A stretch of DNA of 64,000 bases from Mesorhizobium terrae (GTDB taxonomy: Bacteria > Pseudomonadota > Alphaproteobacteria > Rhizobiales > Rhizobiaceae). The number at the start of each line of letters is the position of its first letter. Positions within the stretch are counted from its first letter, which is position 1. The notes beneath the pieces were generated by a model. That model worked only from the letters and a program-made list of their open reading frames with translations. It was not told where the DNA came from and did no database searches. This document shows positions 37,161 through 46,310 of this stretch, one piece after another. A program made the position numbers and the translations under genes. The stretch lies in the NCBI RefSeq assembly GCF_008727715.1, contig NZ_CP044218.1, forward strand, positions 1,550,001 to 1,614,000, in the 5' to 3' direction.

Positions 37161-37787
37161 TTGTCTACTCGCATTGCCAAATCGCGCGCGGTCATGCGCA
37201 AGGCGCCACGGCAGGCACGCTCACGGGTGACGGTCGAGGCGATCGTCGAAGCCGGTGCTCGCATTCTGAGCGAACATGGCTGGGCCGAGTTCACGACCAA
37301 CAAGGTTGCCGAGGCGGCCGGCGTCAGCGTCGGTTCGCTGTACCAGTATTTTCCGGACAAGCTTTCGCTGATCGAGGCCATAAGGCGGCGGCATCTCGAT
37401 GACTGCCTCGCAATCATGCGGCGCTCGGGCGAGGGCCAAAAATCGGTCGAGCGTTTCGTCGACGATCTCGTGCGTGACATGTTTGCGGCGCACAGCCTCA
37501 ATCCCGGGCTGCACCGGGTGCTGCTCGACGAAGCGCCGAGTTTCGACGCGACCCGCGATCCGCACAGTGCATTCGAGGCGGAGTATATCGGCCACTACGC
37601 CGCGGCGGTGGAGGCCTACCGGGCGAGCGCTGAAGGCGCGAGCAACCGGGTCATGGCCATGATCCTTTCGGATGTCATGGACGGCGTGATCCACAATGCG
37701 GCGCGACGCGGCATGCTGGGCTCGGTGGAGCTGAAGCAGGAGCTGGTGCGGCTGCTGTGCACCTATCTGGCTGCTTCGGACCGCTGA
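37161..37787 (+). CDS. TetR/AcrR-family transcriptional regulator
   Basis: 208-residue regulator. The N-terminal helix-turn-helix is at about residues 15-65 (ARSRVTVEAIVEAGARILSEHGWAEFTTNKVAEAAGVSVGSLYQYFPDK, in parts). The C-terminal ligand domain ends in a helical LELVRLLCTYL-like segment. A TTG at 37161 with GGGAG 8 bases upstream is the preferred start; ATG at 37194 is the alternative. Probable control of itself and the divergent DinB-like gene. Confidence 0.88.
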   Translation: MSTRIAKSRAVMRKAPRQARSRVTVEAIVEAGARILSEHGWAEFTTNKVAEAAGVSVGSLYQYFPDKLSLIEAIRRRHLDDCLAIMRRSGEGQKSVERFVDDLVRDMFAAHSLNPGLHRVLLDEAPSFDATRDPHSAFEAEYIGHYAAAVEAYRASAEGASNRVMAMILSDVMDGVIHNAARRGMLGSVELKQELVRLLCTYLAASDR

Positions 37788-37826
37788 AACCGGCCGGCAA
37801 GCCGGAAACGGTTCTTGAAACGCAAT

Positions 37827-37856
37827 CTCCCCGGCATCGCGCGCGATGCCGGGGAG
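37827..37856. terminator. Bidirectional terminator hairpin between TetR gene and gabT
   Basis: Perfect 13-bp stem CTCCCCGGCATCG / CGATGCCGGGGAG around a CGCG loop, in the 97-base gap between two convergent genes. Confidence 0.7.
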
Positions 37857-37884
37857 CAATCCTGTCCTCGATCCGGCGAGGAAA

Positions 37885-39159
37885 TCAGGCCCTGGCGGCG
37901 CGGATCGAGCTTTCGAGGATGTCGAGCGCCTCGGTCATCACATTGTCCTGGATGGTGATTGGCGCCAGGAAGCGGATGACGTTGCCATAGACACCGCAGG
38001 TGAGCAGGATCAGGCCCTTGTCCAGCGCCTTCAGCCGGACATTGTTGGCGAACTCCGCCGACGGCATCTTGGTCCTCACGTCGTTGAACTCGACGGCGTT
38101 CATGAAGCCGGGGCCACGAATGTCGATGATCTCCGGCACGTCGTCGCGCAGTGCTTCCAGCCGCTGCTTCAGGCGCGAACCCAGTGCATTGGCGCGATCG
38201 TTCAGCTTCTCTTCCTCGATCACGTCCAGCACCGCATTGGCGGCGGCGACGCCGAGCGGATTGCCGGCATAGGTACCGCCGAGACCGCCGGGGTTCGGCG
38301 AATCCATCAGTTCGGCGCGGCCGGTGACGGCCGAAAGCGGGAAGCCGCCGGCCAGGCTCTTGGCCATGGTGGTGAGGTCGGGGGCAGCGTCATGATGCTC
38401 CATGGCGAACATCTTGCCGGTGCGGGCAAAGCCAGTCTGCACCTCGTCGGCGATGAGCAGGATGCCGTGCTGGTCGCAGATCTTGCGCAGCGCCGAGACG
38501 AAGTCGCGCGGCGCCTCGTAGAAACCGCCCTCGCCCTGCACGGGTTCGACGATAATGGCGGCGACGCGGGCCGGGTCGACATCGGCCTTGAACAGCTTGT
38601 CGAGCGCGGCCAGCGAATCGGCCACCGTTACGCCATGCAGCGCGACCGGGAACGGCACGTGGAAGACGTCGCCAGGCATCGCGCCGAAGCCGGCCTTGTA
38701 GGGCTGCACCTTGCCGGTCAGTGCCATGCCCATGAAGGTACGACCGTGGAAGGCGCCGGTGAAGGCGATCACGGCCTGGCGGCCGGTGGCGTGGCGGGCG
38801 ATCTTGACGGCGTTCTCGACGGCTTCGGCGCCGGTGGTGGCGAAGATCGTCTTCTTGTCGAACTTGCCCGGCAGCAGGCCGTTCAGGCGCTCGGCCAGCC
38901 GCACATAGTTCTCATAGGGCACGACCTGGTGGCAGGTGTGGGTGAAATGGTCGAGCTGCGCCTTCACCGCCTCGATCACCTTGGGGTGACGGTGGCCGGT
39001 GTTGACCACGGCGATGCCGGAGGCGAAATCGATGTAGCGGCGGCCCTCGACGTCCCAGATTTCGGAATTCTCGGCACGCTCGGCATAGATCTGCGTGGTC
39101 ATGCCGACGCCGCGCGAAATGGCGGCGTTCTTGCGGGCGGAAATGGTCGCGTTGCTCAT
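37885..39159 (-). CDS. gabT: 4-aminobutyrate aminotransferase
   Basis: PLP enzyme converting GABA and 2-oxoglutarate to succinate semialdehyde and glutamate. The 424-residue class III aminotransferase has the PLP lysine at Lys267 (LTTMAKSLAGGFPLSAV), IADEVQTGFARTGKMFA and FHGRTFMGMALTGK. The GabT-type VVNTGHRHP(K) N-terminal block is clear. GAGGAGAAAAGCAC lies upstream of the ATG at 39159. gabD is not adjacent. Related enzymes for 5-aminovalerate are a minor alternative. Confidence 0.92.
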   Translation of the reverse strand: MSNATISARKNAAISRGVGMTTQIYAERAENSEIWDVEGRRYIDFASGIAVVNTGHRHPKVIEAVKAQLDHFTHTCHQVVPYENYVRLAERLNGLLPGKFDKKTIFATTGAEAVENAVKIARHATGRQAVIAFTGAFHGRTFMGMALTGKVQPYKAGFGAMPGDVFHVPFPVALHGVTVADSLAALDKLFKADVDPARVAAIIVEPVQGEGGFYEAPRDFVSALRKICDQHGILLIADEVQTGFARTGKMFAMEHHDAAPDLTTMAKSLAGGFPLSAVTGRAELMDSPNPGGLGGTYAGNPLGVAAANAVLDVIEEEKLNDRANALGSRLKQRLEALRDDVPEIIDIRGPGFMNAVEFNDVRTKMPSAEFANNVRLKALDKGLILLTCGVYGNVIRFLAPITIQDNVMTEALDILESSIRAARA

Positions 39160-39372
39160 CGTGCTTTTCTCCTCAAGGGCCTTGCCCTCACAACCGGTTC
39201 TGTCGCCTAGCCTTCTGGCTTTATTTCGTGCCCAGCTCAAGCCGACAGCTTGGCCCAAGCCGTTGGGCCTGCGCAAGCCGCAACCGCACGATTCGACCTC
39301 GCCGATCGGTACGGAATCAATGACCTATTTCAAATTCCGAGCAGCACGATATCCTGCCTGATAGTGGTATTG

Positions 39373-39390
39373 CGTCACATCAAGGTGACG
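39373..39390. promoter_or_regulatory. Inverted repeat upstream of the RND operon
   Basis: CGTCAC-ATCAAG-GTGACG, a perfect 6-bp inverted repeat with a 6-base spacer, ending 25 bases before the first adaptor ATG. It could be an operator, but a repeat this short can occur by chance. Confidence 0.35.
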
Positions 39391-39414
39391 ACCGGTCCCG
39401 GGGGTGCCTTGACC

Positions 39415-40560
39415 ATGAAAACACGACGATCGGTCCCGTCGAGATTCAAGGCGGCACGCCTCTCGTTCCAATTGCGTCCCGTCACCGCCGTCCTCGCCAT
39501 AGCCACGCTCGCCGCTCTCGTTTCCGGCTGCCAGCGCAAGGACGCGGCGGCGGCGCCGAAGCTGCCGGTGCTGGTCGGTACCCAGCAGGCCGAAATCACC
39601 GATTATGCCGACAGCGTCTCGCTGACCGGCGTGATCACCGCGCGCACGCTGAACAACCTTTCCTTCCGCGTCGGCGGCCGCGTGGCCGAGCGGCTGGTCG
39701 AGGTCGGCCAGCATGTCGACACGGACCAGGTGCTGGCCCGCATCGACCCGCAGGAGCAGGAATCGGACCTCAGGACCGCACAGGCCAACCTTGATGCCGC
39801 GCAGGCACAGTCCACCCAGGCCGCCGCCGCGTTCGACCGCCAGAAGGCCCTACTTTCGCAAGGCTTCACGACCCGGCGCGACTATGACCAGGCCGACCAG
39901 GCGCTGAAGGTGGCGCAGGGCAGCGTCGAGGCGGCCGGCAGCGCGCTGGCCAACGCCAAGGAAAATCTCTCCTTCACCGAACTGCGCGCCGGTGCGCCCG
40001 GCATCATCACGGCCAGACAGGTCGAGGCCGGACAGGTGGTGCAGGCGGCGCAGACCGTCTTCACCGTGGCCGAGGACGGCGACCGCGACGCGGTCTTCAA
40101 CGTTCAGGAAACGCTGGTCGCCGGCGTGCATGGCTCGACGCCGCCGCCGGTCGCGGTGGCGCTGCTGGCCGACCCCAAGGTGACGGCGCAAGGCACGGTG
40201 CGCGAGATCGCGCCGGTGGTCGACCCGGCCTCCGGCTCGGTGCGCGTCAAGGTGGCCCTTCCCGCCACTCCGGCGGCCATGCCGCTGGGGGCAGCGGTCG
40301 TCGGCAGCGTCACCGGCAAGCACGGCAAGGCCGTGGTGCTGCCCTGGCAGGCGCTTACCTCCGCCAACGGCAAGCCCGCGGTGTGGGTCGTCGACCCGGC
40401 CAGCAAGGCTGTCGCGATCGCGCCGGTCGCCGTGATGGGCTACGACACCGCGTCGGTCGCCATCGCCGACGGGCTGACGGCCGGCCAGACGGTCGTCACC
40501 TCCGGCGGGCAGCTGCTCAGCCCAGGCCTTGTGGTCGAGACCACGGAGGCCAAGCCATGA
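39415..40560 (+). CDS. RND efflux periplasmic adaptor lipoprotein (first of two)
   Basis: 381-residue HlyD/AcrA-type membrane fusion protein. The N-terminus has a signal and lipobox ending LAALVSGC, so it is lipid-anchored in the periplasm. The usual order is visible: barrel-sandwich half (NNLSFRVGGRVAERLVEVGQHVDTDQVLARID), alpha-hairpin (about residues 130-185, AQANLDAAQAQSTQAAAAFDRQKALLSQG), second lipoyl half, beta-barrel and membrane-proximal domain. Its stop overlaps the next adaptor start (ATGA). ATG 39415 is chosen for the signal peptide; upstream sequence to gabT is non-coding. Confidence 0.9.
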   Translation: MKTRRSVPSRFKAARLSFQLRPVTAVLAIATLAALVSGCQRKDAAAAPKLPVLVGTQQAEITDYADSVSLTGVITARTLNNLSFRVGGRVAERLVEVGQHVDTDQVLARIDPQEQESDLRTAQANLDAAQAQSTQAAAAFDRQKALLSQGFTTRRDYDQADQALKVAQGSVEAAGSALANAKENLSFTELRAGAPGIITARQVEAGQVVQAAQTVFTVAEDGDRDAVFNVQETLVAGVHGSTPPPVAVALLADPKVTAQGTVREIAPVVDPASGSVRVKVALPATPAAMPLGAAVVGSVTGKHGKAVVLPWQALTSANGKPAVWVVDPASKAVAIAPVAVMGYDTASVAIADGLTAGQTVVTSGGQLLSPGLVVETTEAKP

Positions 40561-41621
40561 CCCGTGCCCTGCTGATTGCCGCCATGCCGATTGCTGCCCT
40601 GCTTTCCGGCTGTTCGCAGGAAAGTGGCGACAAGGCCGCCGAAATCGTGCGGCCGGTGCTGTCGGTGACGGTGCAGCCGCGCGCTACCGAAACCTATGGC
40701 TTCGCCGGCACGGTCGAGCCGCGTTACAGCGCCGCCCTCTCCTTCCGCCTGCTCGGCCGCATCGTCGCCCGCGACGTCAATGTCGGCGACACGGTGACCA
40801 AGGGCACGACGCTGGCCGCGCTCGACCCGACGGCGCTCGATCTCGCCGTTCAGGCGGCGAAAGCCGAATTGTCCAACGCCGAGGCGCAGGCCGCCAACGC
40901 CGACGCCAGCGAGCAACGCATCGGCCAGTTGCTGGCCTCGAAGAACGTCTCGCAGGCCGTCTATGACAGCGCCCGTCAGGCGCAGCAATCGGCCGGCGCC
41001 AATCTGGAGCGCGCCAAGGCCGCGCTCGCCAAATCCGAGGAACAGCTCGGCTATGCTCGTCTGTTTTCCGATTTCGACGGCGTGGTGACGGCGGTCGGCG
41101 CCGAGGTCGGCCAGACCGTTTCGCCCGGGCAGATGGTGGTGACGGTGGCGCGCGCCGACACCCGCGAAGCCGTGGTGGACATCCCCGACTGGCTGACCGG
41201 CGACCTGACGGAACAGGCGCCGTTCGCGGTGTCGCTGCAATCGCTGCCCTCGATCAAGACTGAGGGCCGGCTGCGCGAGATGGCACCGCAATCCGACGAA
41301 ACCACACGTACGCGCCGCGTGCGGCTATCACTGATCGATCCGCCTTCCGCCTTCCGCCTCGGTTCTACGGTGACAGTGACCCGTTCGACCTCGGTCAAGC
41401 CGGCAATCGAGTTGCCGCTTTCGGCGCTGCTGGAACAGGACGGCAAGACGCAGGTCTGGATCGTCGACGAAAAGACAGCGACGGTCGCCACGCATGACGT
41501 GCAGGTCGCCGCCCGCAGCGGCACCACTTTCACCGTGGCGAGCGGGCTGGATGCCGGTGCCCGCGTCGTCACGGCCGGCGTCCACAGCCTGACGCCCGGC
41601 CAGAAGATCAAGCTACCGTAG
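40557..41621 (+). CDS. RND efflux periplasmic adaptor lipoprotein (second of two)
   Basis: 354-residue membrane fusion protein with a very short signal and lipobox (MTRALLIAAMPIAALLSGC). The domain order is as in the preceding adaptor: lipoyl half (SAALSFRLLGRIVARDVNVGDTV), alpha-hairpin (AAKAELSNAEAQAANADASEQRIGQLLASKNVSQ, in parts), and a C-terminal membrane-proximal domain (SALLEQDGKTQVWIVDEKTATV). It is clearly paralogous to but diverged from the first. Tandem adaptors feeding one RND pump may form a hetero-hexameric ring. Followed 10 bases later by the pump gene. Confidence 0.9.
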   Translation: MTRALLIAAMPIAALLSGCSQESGDKAAEIVRPVLSVTVQPRATETYGFAGTVEPRYSAALSFRLLGRIVARDVNVGDTVTKGTTLAALDPTALDLAVQAAKAELSNAEAQAANADASEQRIGQLLASKNVSQAVYDSARQAQQSAGANLERAKAALAKSEEQLGYARLFSDFDGVVTAVGAEVGQTVSPGQMVVTVARADTREAVVDIPDWLTGDLTEQAPFAVSLQSLPSIKTEGRLREMAPQSDETTRTRRVRLSLIDPPSAFRLGSTVTVTRSTSVKPAIELPLSALLEQDGKTQVWIVDEKTATVATHDVQVAARSGTTFTVASGLDAGARVVTAGVHSLTPGQKIKLP

Positions 41622-41631
41622 GAGCGGCCGC

Positions 41632-44600
41632 GTGAAGGGTTTCAACCTGTCCGACTGGGCACTCGAGCACCGCTCGCTGGTCTGGTATTTCATGCTGGTC
41701 TTCATCGTGGCCGGCGTCTACGCCTATATCAATCTCGGCCGCGAGGAAGACCCCTCCTTCACCATCAAGACGATGCTGATCCAGGCCAACTGGCCGGGCG
41801 CCTCCGTGGACGAGCAGGCCAAGCAGGTCACCGACCGCATCGAGAAGAAGCTCGAGGAACTCGACAAGCTCGATTTTACCCGCTCGGTGACAACGGCGGG
41901 CCGCACCATCGTCTTCGTCAATTTGAAAGACAACACCAAGGCGCGCGACGTGGTGCCGACCTGGCTGCAGGTCCGCAACATGATCGAGGACATCAAGCCG
42001 CAATTCCCGCAAGGCGTACAGGGCCCGTTCTACAACGACCGGTTCGGTGACGTGTACGGCAACATCTACGCCTTCACCGCCGACGGCCTGACGCCCCGCC
42101 AGCTGCGCGACTATGTCGAGAACGTGCGCGCCGAAGTGCTGACCGTGCCCAATGCCGGCAAGGTCGACTTGATCGGCGCGCGCGACGAGGCGATCTATCT
42201 CGAATTCTCGACGCGCCAGATCGCCGCGCTCGGCCTCAACCAGCAGCAGATCATCGCCTCGCTGCAGGCGCAGAATGCCATCGCGCCCTCCGGCGTCATC
42301 CAGTCGGGACCGGAGCAGGTCAGCGTGCGCGTCACCGGCCAGTTCGCCTCCGAAGACAGCCTTCGCGCCATCAATCTCAGGGTCAACAACCGTTTCTTCA
42401 GGTTGAGCGACGTCGCCACCATCACGCGCGGCTACACCGATCCGCCCGCCTCGCTGTTCCGCTTTAACGGCCAGGACGCCATCGGACTTGCCGTCGGCAT
42501 GAAACCCAACGCCAACCTGTTGGAATTCGGCAAGGCGCTGGACCACAAGATGGAGGAGGTGAAGGGCGAACTGCCGGTTGGCGTCGGCGTGCATCTTGTC
42601 GCCGACCAGCCGCTCATCGTTGAGGAAGCGGTATCCGGTTTCACGCGGGCGCTGTTCGAGGCGGTGGCCATCGTGCTTGCGGTTTCCTTCATCAGCCTTG
42701 GCCTGCGTGCCGGTTTCGTCGTGGCGCTGTCGATCCCGCTGGTGCTGGCCATCACCTTCCTGTTCATGACCTATCTCGGCATCTCGCTGCAGCGCGTGTC
42801 GCTGGGCGCGCTGATCATCGCGCTCGGCCTTTTGGTGGACGACGCCATGATCGCGGTGGAGATGATGGTGGCGCGGCTGGAGGTGGGCGACCCGCTCAAG
42901 AAAGCGGCCACCTATGTCTACACATCAACCGCCTTCCCCATGCTCACCGGCACGCTGGTGACGGTGGCCGGCTTCATCCCCATCGGCCTCAATTCGAGCG
43001 CGGCCGGTGAGTACACCTTCACGCTGTTCGTGGTCATCGCGGTTTCGCTGCTGGTGTCGTGGGTCGTGGCGGTGCTGTTCGCGCCGCTGCTCGGCGTCAC
43101 CTTCCTGCCGGCGACGATGAAGAAACACCACGACCAGCCCGGTCGCTTCACGGCGCTGTTCCGGCGCACCCTGGTGCTTTCGGTGCGGCGCTACTGGCTG
43201 ACCATCATCGCGACCGTACTGCTCTTCCTGACCTCGCTCGCCGGGCTCACCTTGGTGCAGCAGCAATTCTTCCCGGCCTCCGACCGGCCGGAGCTGATCG
43301 TCGACTGGAACCTGCCGCAGAACAGCTCGATCGCCGAGACGCGCGAACAGATGGAGCGGTTCGAGAAGCTGGCATTGGTCGGCAATCCCGACATCGCCCA
43401 TTGGAGCTCCTATGTCGGGCAGAGCGCGGTGCGCTTCGTGCTGGCCTATGACGTGCAGCCGTCCAACCCGTATTTCGGTCAGACCGTCATCGTCACCAAG
43501 GGTGTCGAGGAGCGCAACCGCGTGCACGCTGCCATCGACAAGCTGCTGCGCGAGCAGTTCGTCGGCACCGACACTTTCGTCAAGACGCTGGAGCTCGGGC
43601 CTCCGGTCGGACGGCCGGTGCAATACCGGGTGAGCGGCCCAGACGTGCAGAAGGTGCGCGACCTGGCGCAGGATCTGGCCGGCCGCATTTCGACCAATCC
43701 GAAGCTTGCCGCGCCGACCTTCGACTGGAACGAGCCGGAGCGTGTGCTGAAGGTGGACGTGCTGCAGGACAAGGCGCGCCAGCTCGGCATCACCTCGCAG
43801 GACATCGCCTCGGCACTCAACAGCGTCGTCGGCGGCGTCACCATCACGCAGGTCCGCGATTCCACCTATCTGGTCAATGTGGTGGTGCGCTCGCGCGAGG
43901 CGGAGAGGAGTTCGCTGGAGACACTGAAGAACATGCAGTTGCCGACGGGCACCGGCGAATCCATCCCGCTCGCGGCGGTCGCCAATTTTGACACCGCGCT
44001 GGAGCAGCCGACGATCTGGCGCCGGCATCGCATCCCGACCCTGACCGTGCGGGCCGGGCTGGTCGGCAGTGCGCTGCCCGATACCGTCGTCAACGAGCTC
44101 AAGCCGACGGTCGATGCCTTCATCGCCAAGCTGCCGCAAGGATATAGCGTCGCCACCGGCGGCTCGGTCGAGGAAAGCGCCAAGAGCCAGGGACCGATCG
44201 CCGCCGTCGTGCCGCTGATGCTGTTCGTCATGGCCACGATCCTGATGATCCAGCTGCAGAGCTTCCAGCGCTTGTTCCTGGTGGTGGCGGTGGCGCCGCT
44301 GGGCCTGATCGGCGTGGTGGTGGCGCTGCTGTCGTCTAACTCGCCGATGGGCTTCGTCGCGTTGCTCGGCGTCTTGGCCCTGATCGGCATCCTGATCCGC
44401 AATTCGGTGATCCTGATCGTGCAGATCGAGGACCTCGTCGCCGGGGGCAAGGATCGCTGGCTGGCGGTGATCGAGGCCAGCGAGCACCGAATGCGGCCGA
44501 TCGCGCTGACGGCGGCGGCCGCCTCGCTGGCGCTGATCCCGATCGCGCGCGAAGTGTTCTGGGGGCCGATGGCCTATGCCATGATGGGCGGCATCATCGC

Positions 44601-44694
44601 CGGCACGGCGATCACGCTCCTGTTCCTGCCGGCGCTCTACGTCGCCTGGTTCCGGCTGAAGGAACCGAAGGCAGCGGAGGCGGCGGCAAGCTAG
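41632..44694 (+). CDS. RND-family inner-membrane efflux transporter
   Basis: 1020-residue proton-driven pump with the 12-helix RND layout: helix 1 at residues 14-32, two large periplasmic loops, and the proton-relay helix 4 motif ALGLLVDDAMIAVEMMVARL. The closest general group is the AcrB/MexF-like hydrophobe/amphiphile exporters; similarity in the N-terminal region (NLSDWALEHRSLVWYFMLV) is to the less studied VexF/YegN-like group. Starts at GTG 41632. No TolC-type outer-membrane gene or regulator is adjacent. Substrate cannot be read. Confidence 0.92.
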   Translation: MKGFNLSDWALEHRSLVWYFMLVFIVAGVYAYINLGREEDPSFTIKTMLIQANWPGASVDEQAKQVTDRIEKKLEELDKLDFTRSVTTAGRTIVFVNLKDNTKARDVVPTWLQVRNMIEDIKPQFPQGVQGPFYNDRFGDVYGNIYAFTADGLTPRQLRDYVENVRAEVLTVPNAGKVDLIGARDEAIYLEFSTRQIAALGLNQQQIIASLQAQNAIAPSGVIQSGPEQVSVRVTGQFASEDSLRAINLRVNNRFFRLSDVATITRGYTDPPASLFRFNGQDAIGLAVGMKPNANLLEFGKALDHKMEEVKGELPVGVGVHLVADQPLIVEEAVSGFTRALFEAVAIVLAVSFISLGLRAGFVVALSIPLVLAITFLFMTYLGISLQRVSLGALIIALGLLVDDAMIAVEMMVARLEVGDPLKKAATYVYTSTAFPMLTGTLVTVAGFIPIGLNSSAAGEYTFTLFVVIAVSLLVSWVVAVLFAPLLGVTFLPATMKKHHDQPGRFTALFRRTLVLSVRRYWLTIIATVLLFLTSLAGLTLVQQQFFPASDRPELIVDWNLPQNSSIAETREQMERFEKLALVGNPDIAHWSSYVGQSAVRFVLAYDVQPSNPYFGQTVIVTKGVEERNRVHAAIDKLLREQFVGTDTFVKTLELGPPVGRPVQYRVSGPDVQKVRDLAQDLAGRISTNPKLAAPTFDWNEPERVLKVDVLQDKARQLGITSQDIASALNSVVGGVTITQVRDSTYLVNVVVRSREAERSSLETLKNMQLPTGTGESIPLAAVANFDTALEQPTIWRRHRIPTLTVRAGLVGSALPDTVVNELKPTVDAFIAKLPQGYSVATGGSVEESAKSQGPIAAVVPLMLFVMATILMIQLQSFQRLFLVVAVAPLGLIGVVVALLSSNSPMGFVALLGVLALIGILIRNSVILIVQIEDLVAGGKDRWLAVIEASEHRMRPIALTAAAASLALIPIAREVFWGPMAYAMMGGIIAGTAITLLFLPALYVAWFRLKEPKAAEAAAS

Positions 44695-44721
44695 TTACCC
44701 TCCCCTTGTCGGGGAGGGTAA
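44695..44721. terminator. Palindromic terminator between the RND operon and ABC transporter
   Basis: Perfect 11-bp stem TTACCCTCCCC / GGGGAGGGTAA with a TTGTC loop, starting at the base after the RND stop codon and lying between convergent operons. Such CCCTCCCC-N-GGGGAGGG palindromes are frequent in rhizobial intergenic DNA. Confidence 0.7.
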
Positions 44722-44730
44722 GGGTCCGTC

Positions 44731-45480
44731 TCAGCCCGCCCTGACGAAGCCTTCCGAGGCCTTGAGCAGGCGGCGCGTGTAGTCCTGGGTGACCTGGGCC
44801 GAGACGAGGTCGGCGGCGGTGAGCTGTTCGACCGCCTCGCCATTCTGCATGACCATGAGGCGCTGGCACATGTGGTTGATGACGGCGAGGTCGTGCGAAA
44901 CCATGAGGAAGGTCAGCTTGCGGTCCTTGCGCACCTGTTCCAGCAGGTTCAACACCTCGGCCTGCACCGAGGCGTCGAGCGCCGAGGTCGGTTCGTCGAG
45001 CAACAGGATCGAGGGTTCGAGGATCAGGGCGCGGGCGATCGCCACGCGCTGGCGCTGGCCGCCGGACAGCTGGTGCGAATAACGGAAGCGGAAACCGGAA
45101 CCGAGGCCGACCTCGTCGAGCGCGCGCTGGATGCGCCTTTCGCCGTCGCCGATGCCATGGATGGCAAGCGGCTCCTGCAAAAGGCGATCGACGGTCTGGC
45201 GCGGGTGCAGCGAGCCGTAGGGGTCCTGGAACACCATCTGCACCTGGCGATAGAAATCACGGTCGCGGCGGCGGCCGAGCGTCTTGCCGTTGACGGTGAT
45301 GCGGCCGGAAGCCACCGGCGCCAGGCCGGCGATGGCACGCAGCAGCGTCGACTTGCCCGAACCGGATTCGCCGACCAGCCCGAAGGATTCGCCGGGCTGA
45401 ACCTCGACGCTGACACCTTTCAGCGCGCGGAAATGGTCGAACACGACCTCGACCTTGTCGATGGAGAGTGCCGCCGTCAT
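44731..45480 (-). CDS. Oligopeptide/dipeptide ABC transporter ATP-binding protein (DppF-like)
   Basis: 249-residue ATPase: Walker A GLVGESGSGKSTLLRAIAGL, signature SGGQRQRVAIARAL, Walker B ILLLDEPTSALDASVQ and the H-loop SHDLAVI. Fits the DppF/OppF subunit of peptide/nickel importers. ATG at 45480 overlaps the upstream ATPase gene stop (ATGA). Confidence 0.92.
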   Translation of the reverse strand: MTAALSIDKVEVVFDHFRALKGVSVEVQPGESFGLVGESGSGKSTLLRAIAGLAPVASGRITVNGKTLGRRRDRDFYRQVQMVFQDPYGSLHPRQTVDRLLQEPLAIHGIGDGERRIQRALDEVGLGSGFRFRYSHQLSGGQRQRVAIARALILEPSILLLDEPTSALDASVQAEVLNLLEQVRKDRKLTFLMVSHDLAVINHMCQRLMVMQNGEAVEQLTAADLVSAQVTQDYTRRLLKASEGFVRAG

Positions 45481-46310
45481 GCCGCCCACTCCGCCTTGCG
45501 CGCCAGCACCGGCAGCGGGTGCCGATCAGCGCCGATCTTGGGCATGCAGTCGAGCAGGCCACGTGTATAGGGATGCTGCGCGCGGGCCAGTTCCGAGGCC
45601 GGCAATTGCTCGACCACCTTGCCGGCATACATGACCACGACGCGGTCGCAGAAGGAGGAGACCAGGCGCAGATCGTGCGAGATGAAGATCAGTCCCATGC
45701 CGCGCTCCGCCACCAGCCGGTCGAGGATGCCGAGCACTTCGAGCTGCACGGTGACGTCCAGGGCCGAAGTCGGCTCGTCGGCGATCATCAGCTCCGGCCC
45801 GGCGACCAGCATCATGGCGATCATGGCGCGCTGGCCCATGCCGCCCGACACTTCGTGCGGGTGCAGGTCGAAGACGCGTTTGGGATCGCGGATCTGCACG
45901 GCCGCCAGCATGTCGAGCGCGCGTTCGCGCGCCTCGGCCTTGGAGACCTTCTCATGCGTGCGCAGCGTCTCGACGATCTGCCGGCCGATGGTCATCACCG
46001 GGTCGAGCGAATATTTGGGGTCCTGCAGGATCATGGCGACGCGCCGGCCACGCAACGCCCGCCGCTCGCGCTGGGGCAACGACAGAAGATCGATGCCGTC
46101 GAACTCCATCCTGCCGGCCGTCACCTCGGCGCGGGGATCGGTCAGCCCCATGATGGCGCGGCCGGTCTGCGACTTGCCCGAGCCGGATTCGCCGACAATG
46201 CCCAGCCGCTCGCGCCCCAGCGAGAACGAAACGCCGCGCACCGCCTCGATGACGCCGGTGCGGGTGGGAAAACGGACCTTCAGGTCCTCGACGTGAAGAA
46301 GCGCGCTCAT
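45477..46310 (-). CDS. Oligopeptide/dipeptide ABC transporter ATP-binding protein (DppD-like)
   Basis: 277-residue ATPase: Walker A GIVGESGSGKSQTGRAIMGL, signature SGGMGQRAMIAMML, Walker B LMIADEPTSALDVTVQLEVL and ISHDLRLV. The C-terminal ARAQHPYTRGLLDCMPKIG segment is typical of OppD/DppD. The signature reads SGGMGQRAM rather than SGGMRQRVM. Overlaps genes on both sides. Confidence 0.92.
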   Translation of the reverse strand: MSALLHVEDLKVRFPTRTGVIEAVRGVSFSLGRERLGIVGESGSGKSQTGRAIMGLTDPRAEVTAGRMEFDGIDLLSLPQRERRALRGRRVAMILQDPKYSLDPVMTIGRQIVETLRTHEKVSKAEARERALDMLAAVQIRDPKRVFDLHPHEVSGGMGQRAMIAMMLVAGPELMIADEPTSALDVTVQLEVLGILDRLVAERGMGLIFISHDLRLVSSFCDRVVVMYAGKVVEQLPASELARAQHPYTRGLLDCMPKIGADRHPLPVLARKAEWAA

